The position numbers and the translations under genes were made by a program. Under the pieces are notes generated by a model. That model was not told where the DNA came from. It worked only from the letters and a program-made list of their open reading frames with translations, and ran no database searches. From the NCBI GenBank assembly GCA_030642565.1, contig DAOWNM010000060.1, forward strand, positions 1-10,976: a stretch of 10,976 nt of DNA, in the 5' to 3' direction. This stretch comes from Bacteroidota bacterium (GTDB lineage: Bacteria > Bacteroidota > Bacteroidia > Bacteroidales > GCA-2748055). How positions within the stretch are numbered: position 1 is the stretch's first letter; each line of letters opens with the position of its first letter. Below, in pieces: positions 6,044 through 10,976 of this stretch.

Positions 6044-8881
6044 CTAAAAAGAGTCCTCTATTTTCACATTCAAATCGAGGGTAAGTCCGGAAAGTCTTCC
6101 ACGTGGGCGCACAATGTACTCTACTCCTTCCGGGAGTGTGACATGCATCACAAGCCGTTCCCCTTTGATTCGCCAGTCCACGTATACCAATCCGGCAGGA
6201 TGCGGGACTGCTCCACGGGCCCAGGTAAGGGTTTCAGACTGAGGCATGATTTCGATGACATTTTTGTTAAAATCGTGGTTGAATCCCAGTTTGACACCCA
6301 GAACTTCCGAAGAGAGAAAAAAGGTGGGATGCCCGCTCCAGGCGTGACTGGCTGTCCCCTGTCCGCCCAGCTCCTCTCCACCTATATCAAAATTCTCCCA
6401 GGAAGTATCATCGCCCTGATGGATCATGCGTGACCAGTATTGTAGCATAAACTGTTCGGCAAGTTTTGCATGACCTTCCTTATAAAGGGCTGCGAAAAGA
6501 TAAAAGCTCCCATAGGGAGTGATCTTCCGATTCCTGGTCTCCTCGCCAATATCCTGTAATTCTACCTCCAGATACCTCAGGATAGATTCCTTTTGAGCAT
6601 CTGAACAAAGGTCAAAGAGCATTGGGAATACACTTGAAATGGGATAGTGATGATCAATGGCCTCCTCATTTCTAAACCCATCTCGATATACCTGTTTTTT
6701 TGTGTCCCAGAAGAGTTTATTGATGACCGACTCAAGGCGGTCTGCCTCCCTGGCATAGAGAAGTGCTTCTTCCTGTTGACCGAGTTCTTCAGCCAGGTCT
6801 GCCATGGTCCGAAAACTCCTGGCAAGCAGCGCCTGAAATGCCACCTGGTCGGCATCTTTATCGATTTGTGTCCATTCAATAAAAACCCTGTTTGTTGAAT
6901 AATACCCATGTGCATTCCTGTTGGACATAATATGCTGCATAAGAGTATGATAATTGGGATACAGGGCCTGCAGGAATTCCAGGTCCCCAGTAACCCGGTA
7001 GTACCAGTCCAGCTCAAGGAGGGTAAGCAGCACAAAGTCGTTCAGTCCCTCCTTTTTTCCATCTATCATGTTTTCGTGGTACATATCCTGAAACAACATG
7101 AGTGACCGTTTCATGAGACGGGAATCGCCAGATGTGGCCAGGGTGATCCCATACTCGGGCAGGGCATCGCCCGCATAGAGTCCACGTTCCCTGAATGGTG
7201 TATCCGTATAAGAATCTTCGGAACATACACGAAGGGTTCTCCACCCCATTTCCCAGATGCGGTTCAGCATGGGATTCGAACAGGAAAAACTTCCTTTCTT
7301 CTCATAAGGGTATAGCTGTTCGACCATGCCAATTTTTTCAAGGATACACGGCTCCTGTCCGGGATCGATCCTCACCAGCATATACCTGACACCATAGGGT
7401 TTAAAAGTCTCATACCGGCGCACTCCTGCTGAAGTGATAAACCGTACAGCCGCATTGACTTGCAAACGTTTATAAAGAAAGGGCATGTGCTGCGTGTTCA
7501 GATCCTCTGTCCAGGCTATATCCACCACAGTTCCTACGCCTGATTCCAGTTCAGCAAATACCCTACCAAGCTTTTTCCCACCCATATCGAAGACCATCAT
7601 CACTGGTTCTTCAATGGAGATTTTCGACACCTGAAAATCATTGATTTTTAAATTATGATCCATATCAGGTTTTCTCCATGCCAGGTCTCTGGCCGGATTG
7701 GGCCCCAAACCAGGCGAGACCCTTTCTGTCCATTGAAACTGCTTATTATTCAGCAGTCTGCGTTCATCTCCAGGATCATCCTTTTCCGGATCAAATATTC
7801 CAATATCTTTAGGGAAGGGACCTGCTGTCAGCATAAAGGCCCCCCCATCCTTGTCTTTTTCCGGCGAAAAAATCAGACCCGCTGACCGGGGCACAGCCAT
7901 ATAGTAATCCCATCCGCCCCAGATGGCCACATAACTCACGAACAAAAAGTTCCAGCCCTTTTTTAGATTCAGAATTTTGTTTTCCCGTACCGGGTTACCT
8001 GCATCTTTCCCGGCAATTTGTATAGGACCCCGACCATTCAGGTAATAGCTACCCCACCACAATCCACATTCAACCTCCTGTTGAACCGGCGAATAGATAT
8101 AAGTACAGGCATACATCTGCTTCCCTGAGTTATACTCCCGGTTTACCCGATCGGGAGTTTTAATAAAAAATGTGTACACCTCTTCATCTTCTCGCTCCCT
8201 GTAAATTCCCAACAATTTCTCCGGTAATAGTTCGTCCTGTGTAAGGGAAGGAATGGTCCTCGGGGTAAGTTTGCCCCAGTTACCTGGATCACCATGTATC
8301 ACAGGCTTGTCCCACCCACTGTCATCTAATGCTGGCACATTCCAGTCACCCGGCTGTTTCCGCCCATCAAAGATCTCCATGGGTCCGCAGGCAAAGGAGA
8401 ACCTCAAGCCCTGATGATCATATGCATCTGAAGCCCTCATTCTCCAGTCTCCCGGAGTTTCCAATGATTGAGTGCCTGATGCACTGATTACCTCACCCCA
8501 GGCAATAAAACCACCGATACCCAATGGAACCTGGTAGGTCACTGTACCATTGGTCAGTACCTCAACAGCAAGTACATTTTTGCCGGGTACAAGAAAAGGC
8601 GACAGATCATAAGTGTCAAATTCGGGATGAGCCCTGTAGAACCTGGAAGGACCAAAGTTAACATGGGTCCCGTTTACATACAGATGGTAACGGGAGTCAG
8701 CAAAAAGATAGATGGTGGCTGAATTGACACTATCACTCAATTCAATATTCCTTCTGAAAAGTACGGTCTGCTGACGACCTCTGCCCTCTGTATCTTTCCA
8801 GACAAATGCAGCCGGGTGATCCTGAGCATAGGTGGCCATGACCAGGAAAATGGAGCTGAGCAATAAGGTAAATCTATTCAT
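6044..8881 (-). CDS. GH78-family alpha-L-rhamnosidase-type glycoside hydrolase, exported
   Basis: The product has 945 residues, about the usual length for multi-domain GH78 enzymes, which remove terminal alpha-L-rhamnose by an inverting mechanism. Residues 1-19 form a signal peptide ending ATYA before Gln20, with no lipobox Cys. An N-terminal beta-sandwich (about 36-135) has the typical YVNGTHVNFGP and TYDLSPFLVPGKN motifs, and further beta domains run to about residue 525. The (alpha/alpha)6 catalytic barrel spans about 530-880. Its motif DTPFRERGLYAGD aligns without gaps to the GH78 motif D-x-P-x-R-E-x-x-x-x-x-G-D, giving acidic residues D560, E565 and D572 with the same spacing as D567/E572/D579 of the Bacillus RhaB enzyme. 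SWENF supplies E829 as probable general base, and ASHAWSGHPTFFLSSEVLGV (844-863) is the usual barrel closing segment. A C-terminal beta domain follows. It starts 8 nt after the upstream gene. Exact substrate and linkage are inferred from the family; no T9SS domain is present, so a periplasmic location is likely. Confidence 0.85.
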   Translation of the reverse strand: MNRFTLLLSSIFLVMATYAQDHPAAFVWKDTEGRGRQQTVLFRRNIELSDSVNSATIYLFADSRYHLYVNGTHVNFGPSRFYRAHPEFDTYDLSPFLVPGKNVLAVEVLTNGTVTYQVPLGIGGFIAWGEVISASGTQSLETPGDWRMRASDAYDHQGLRFSFACGPMEIFDGRKQPGDWNVPALDDSGWDKPVIHGDPGNWGKLTPRTIPSLTQDELLPEKLLGIYREREDEEVYTFFIKTPDRVNREYNSGKQMYACTYIYSPVQQEVECGLWWGSYYLNGRGPIQIAGKDAGNPVRENKILNLKKGWNFLFVSYVAIWGGWDYYMAVPRSAGLIFSPEKDKDGGAFMLTAGPFPKDIGIFDPEKDDPGDERRLLNNKQFQWTERVSPGLGPNPARDLAWRKPDMDHNLKINDFQVSKISIEEPVMMVFDMGGKKLGRVFAELESGVGTVVDIAWTEDLNTQHMPFLYKRLQVNAAVRFITSAGVRRYETFKPYGVRYMLVRIDPGQEPCILEKIGMVEQLYPYEKKGSFSCSNPMLNRIWEMGWRTLRVCSEDSYTDTPFRERGLYAGDALPEYGITLATSGDSRLMKRSLMLFQDMYHENMIDGKKEGLNDFVLLTLLELDWYYRVTGDLEFLQALYPNYHTLMQHIMSNRNAHGYYSTNRVFIEWTQIDKDADQVAFQALLARSFRTMADLAEELGQQEEALLYAREADRLESVINKLFWDTKKQVYRDGFRNEEAIDHHYPISSVFPMLFDLCSDAQKESILRYLEVELQDIGEETRNRKITPYGSFYLFAALYKEGHAKLAEQFMLQYWSRMIHQGDDTSWENFDIGGEELGGQGTASHAWSGHPTFFLSSEVLGVKLGFNHDFNKNVIEIMPQSETLTWARGAVPHPAGLVYVDWRIKGERLVMHVTLPEGVEYIVRPRGRLSGLTLDLNVKIEDSF

Positions 8882-8889
8882 ATATGTAA

Positions 8890-10976
8890 TTAGAAGCTGA
8901 CTAAAATATGGTTTACTGTTGATTTAATCTCCCTGATAACCAGGTATTCCGATCCTTCCACTTCCATGCTTTCATAATCCACAGAGGTCCCGTTTACCCT
9001 CACCGTAGTGGGCCATAGACCTCCCGGCATCAGCAGCCGGATCTCCGAACGCAACTGGCTTCCGGTATAGTTCAACTCAATGGTGTCATCCTTATGTTTG
9101 TAACTGTAAGATACATATCCATTGGAAGCCGGATATTTAATGTTTACTGTTGCATTCCGTTCTCCGGCGATTGTCCAGCGCGGCGACAAAACCAGGTGAT
9201 CCAATGCGACACCTTCATCCTTCACCCCACACAATCCCTCTACCAGGGCATACATCACCGCGGCAGCACCCCAGTTATCGGGAATCCCGGCTGAGACCAT
9301 ATCAGGCATAAAAAAGACCGGCTGCTCGGAAAGAGTAACTCCAAGCACCATCCACCTGGTGTTATTTCCTGCACTCTTAAACCGGATGGACTCAATTTCT
9401 TTCTCAGGATGGGGATTATTTAATCCATAGAGACATACACCCACATTCCGGCTCATCTTGTTCATGCCCCTCCAGGCCACCTTCATTACAGGTGTTTGTT
9501 TTTTATCCTGTGGCGCTGAAGGATACCACCAGTTGGAAATTTTCCCGGGTCTTATATGGTCCACAAAACTGCTTCCATCGTTATACTGAAGATGTATGCT
9601 GCCCGCATAATAGCTCTTTCCGGTGGTATGCAGAAAGTATATAGAAGTGGCTTTCCTGTCTGTTTTCAGAATGGCTTCATCGGAGTAAGGATCGTGGGCC
9701 GACAGCCCGAGACATGCCCTCCGCTTATTTTTTTCGGGATCCTGAATATCAAAGGGTATCTCAAGAAAAACCTGTGATCCGGTGGGGAATTCATGAAGAT
9801 CATTCTCCCCTTCACCTGTCCATCCTGCCACCCCGGGAATGGTGTTGCCCATAAAATCGGTATTGGCAATCTTTGCCATGGAGAGCGTTTTAAAGCTCCT
9901 CTGCCGGGCAGGTACCATAGCTCCCCTGTAGGTGCAGTGAAGAAAGCCTCCTGTCTGCTCAGACAAATCCAGAATCCTGCTCAGTATATCTGCTCCATAG
10001 GATTCAAATCCATGCTCAAACGCTCCATGGGCCAGTTCTCCAGCCACAATAGAGGTCACCCCCCCGTTCATATAGGACCATTGTGAATTATGACCACCAT
10101 ACCCCTTACCGAATGGAGGAAAGATGGTATACCACTCACCGGGAGAAGTATCCGGCATTCTTTCCCTGATCCCCAGGTAGGTCCTGATAATGGCTGTGGC
10201 CTTTTCATGATCGGGTTTGCGATTCAATGCATAGGCATTGGAAAGGGATACCTGCCGGCTCTCATCCACACCCAGGTTCCTGATAATCTTGGGATCCTCA
10301 GGGATATGATGTATATAAAATTCTCCATTCCATGAAAGTGCATCCAGCCGTGCTTTGATGCTCCTGCCAGTCTCACGAACCTGTTCAGCATCCTCCATCC
10401 GTCCTGCAATCTCTAGCATTTCAGACAGATAATTGCAGCTGGCATGCATGCCGGTGTTGTCTCCATGCATGATCCCGAATCGGGTGTAAGGCAGTTTAAT
10501 CACCATGGGATCAGCAAAGTGGTCGGGCCCAGTGGAAATTTCAGCATCCTCTTCATTCTGAAAATCCCAGGTATCGATAGTATAGCCACGTTTCAAAAGC
10601 TGGTATTTTTCCGACCACCGGTAGGGATCAGATGTGCTGTATTTCAATGCCTTAAGCGCAGGATCCAGTAATTTTTTCATCCAGACATCATCTCCGCATG
10701 CTTTCCATGTATAATAAATCCCTTCTATGAAAAGATACTCTACATCATTTTCCACCGGGATTCTCCGGAACTCCTGCTTACCTTCATCCACCACGCGCAC
10801 GAAATCCCCATAGTCGAAGCGCTGTTCCCAGTAATCACCCTCCTCGGGCCGTTTGTTATAATTGTCCCAGATCATTCCGTCCTCACGCTGACTATCCACA
10901 TAAAGGTCGATTCCCGATTTCAACTCATGGTAGAAATACTTCATCCCCTTCAGGGTATGCACATGATCCCTCAGCC
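8890..10976 (-). CDS. Six-hairpin (alpha/alpha)6 glycosidase-like protein with jelly-roll insertion, 5' end outside window
   Basis: The frame is open to the right edge. Upstream of the first possible start in the window (GTG at 10962) the codons still read as plausible protein (LRDH), so the true start is probably outside. Numbering from that GTG gives 690 residues. Residues 1-390 are helical and rich in aromatic and acidic motifs of six-hairpin glycosidases: YTIDTWDF at 127-134, MHGDNTGMHASCNYL at 165-179, SWNGEFYI at 210-217 and QWSYMNGG at 294-301. Residues about 395-545 form a beta-rich module (IYFLHTTGKSYYAG at 441-454, YNDGSSFVDHI, WWYP) of the jelly-roll type found in other Bacteroidota and Verrucomicrobia glycan proteins. 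The helical pattern then resumes with PDNWGAAAVMYALVEGLCGV at 561-580, and a beta domain closes the chain. The enzyme family and catalytic acids cannot be assigned with certainty. The gene lies 8 nt upstream of the GH78 gene, so joint action on one glycan is likely. No T9SS domain ends the protein. Confidence 0.75.
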   Translation of the reverse strand, partial: LRDHVHTLKGMKYFYHELKSGIDLYVDSQREDGMIWDNYNKRPEEGDYWEQRFDYGDFVRVVDEGKQEFRRIPVENDVEYLFIEGIYYTWKACGDDVWMKKLLDPALKALKYSTSDPYRWSEKYQLLKRGYTIDTWDFQNEEDAEISTGPDHFADPMVIKLPYTRFGIMHGDNTGMHASCNYLSEMLEIAGRMEDAEQVRETGRSIKARLDALSWNGEFYIHHIPEDPKIIRNLGVDESRQVSLSNAYALNRKPDHEKATAIIRTYLGIRERMPDTSPGEWYTIFPPFGKGYGGHNSQWSYMNGGVTSIVAGELAHGAFEHGFESYGADILSRILDLSEQTGGFLHCTYRGAMVPARQRSFKTLSMAKIANTDFMGNTIPGVAGWTGEGENDLHEFPTGSQVFLEIPFDIQDPEKNKRRACLGLSAHDPYSDEAILKTDRKATSIYFLHTTGKSYYAGSIHLQYNDGSSFVDHIRPGKISNWWYPSAPQDKKQTPVMKVAWRGMNKMSRNVGVCLYGLNNPHPEKEIESIRFKSAGNNTRWMVLGVTLSEQPVFFMPDMVSAGIPDNWGAAAVMYALVEGLCGVKDEGVALDHLVLSPRWTIAGERNATVNIKYPASNGYVSYSYKHKDDTIELNYTGSQLRSEIRLLMPGGLWPTTVRVNGTSVDYESMEVEGSEYLVIREIKSTVNHILVSF

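Noticed and set aside
7840..7846. Seven-base C run in the GH78 gene, considered as a slippage switch.
   Set aside because: It is shorter than the G9 tract and similar to another seven-base run at 10059-10065. It is not distinctive enough to claim a function.

Overview
The window looks like part of a chromosome from a glycan-degrading member of the Bacteroidota. The closest fit is a Marinilabiliales/Prolixibacteraceae-like marine or sediment lineage, but that placement is inference. The evidence is: several secreted proteins, two with C-terminal domains of the type IX secretion system (T9SS) type; signal peptides ending in Ala-Gln; a periplasmic two-component-type beta-propeller; a CBM9-like module; and start sites without strong Shine-Dalgarno sequences. 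No rRNA, tRNA, CRISPR array, integrase or insertion sequence is visible. SusC/SusD genes and cytoplasmic regulators are also absent from this window.

Every supported gene lies on the minus strand, so transcription runs from the right edge to the left. In transcription order they are: (1) a 5'-truncated six-hairpin glycosidase-like protein with a jelly-roll module apparently inserted before its last barrel helices (10976-8890); (2) after 8 nt, a complete GH78 alpha-L-rhamnosidase-type enzyme with the family's catalytic acid residues in place (8881-6044); (3) a 178-nt gap that holds a 51-codon, carbohydrate-binding-module-like C-terminal remnant without a usable start at its beginning (6033-5878); (4) a 1009-residue protein with three N-terminal membrane helices, a DUF362 domain, a CBM9-like domain, an Ig-like domain and a T9SS-type C-terminal domain (5865-2836); (5) a secreted seven-repeat beta-propeller with a T9SS-type C-terminus, overlapping the previous stop by one base in TAATG (2836-1529); (6) after 40 nt containing a perfect 18-bp palindrome, a secreted modular protein (Ig/cadherin-like, PA14-like, two fibronectin type III) that runs off the left edge (1488-1).

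Read together, this is an operon-like group for binding and breaking down a complex, probably rhamnose-containing polysaccharide outside the cytoplasm. The two (alpha/alpha)6-barrel enzymes would remove sugars, and the modular surface proteins would bind substrate. The least explained component is the DUF362 protein, a domain of unknown chemistry here tied to a sugar-binding module and translationally coupled to a stand-alone sensor-type propeller. The substrate and the role of DUF362 are inferred from context, not shown by the sequence.
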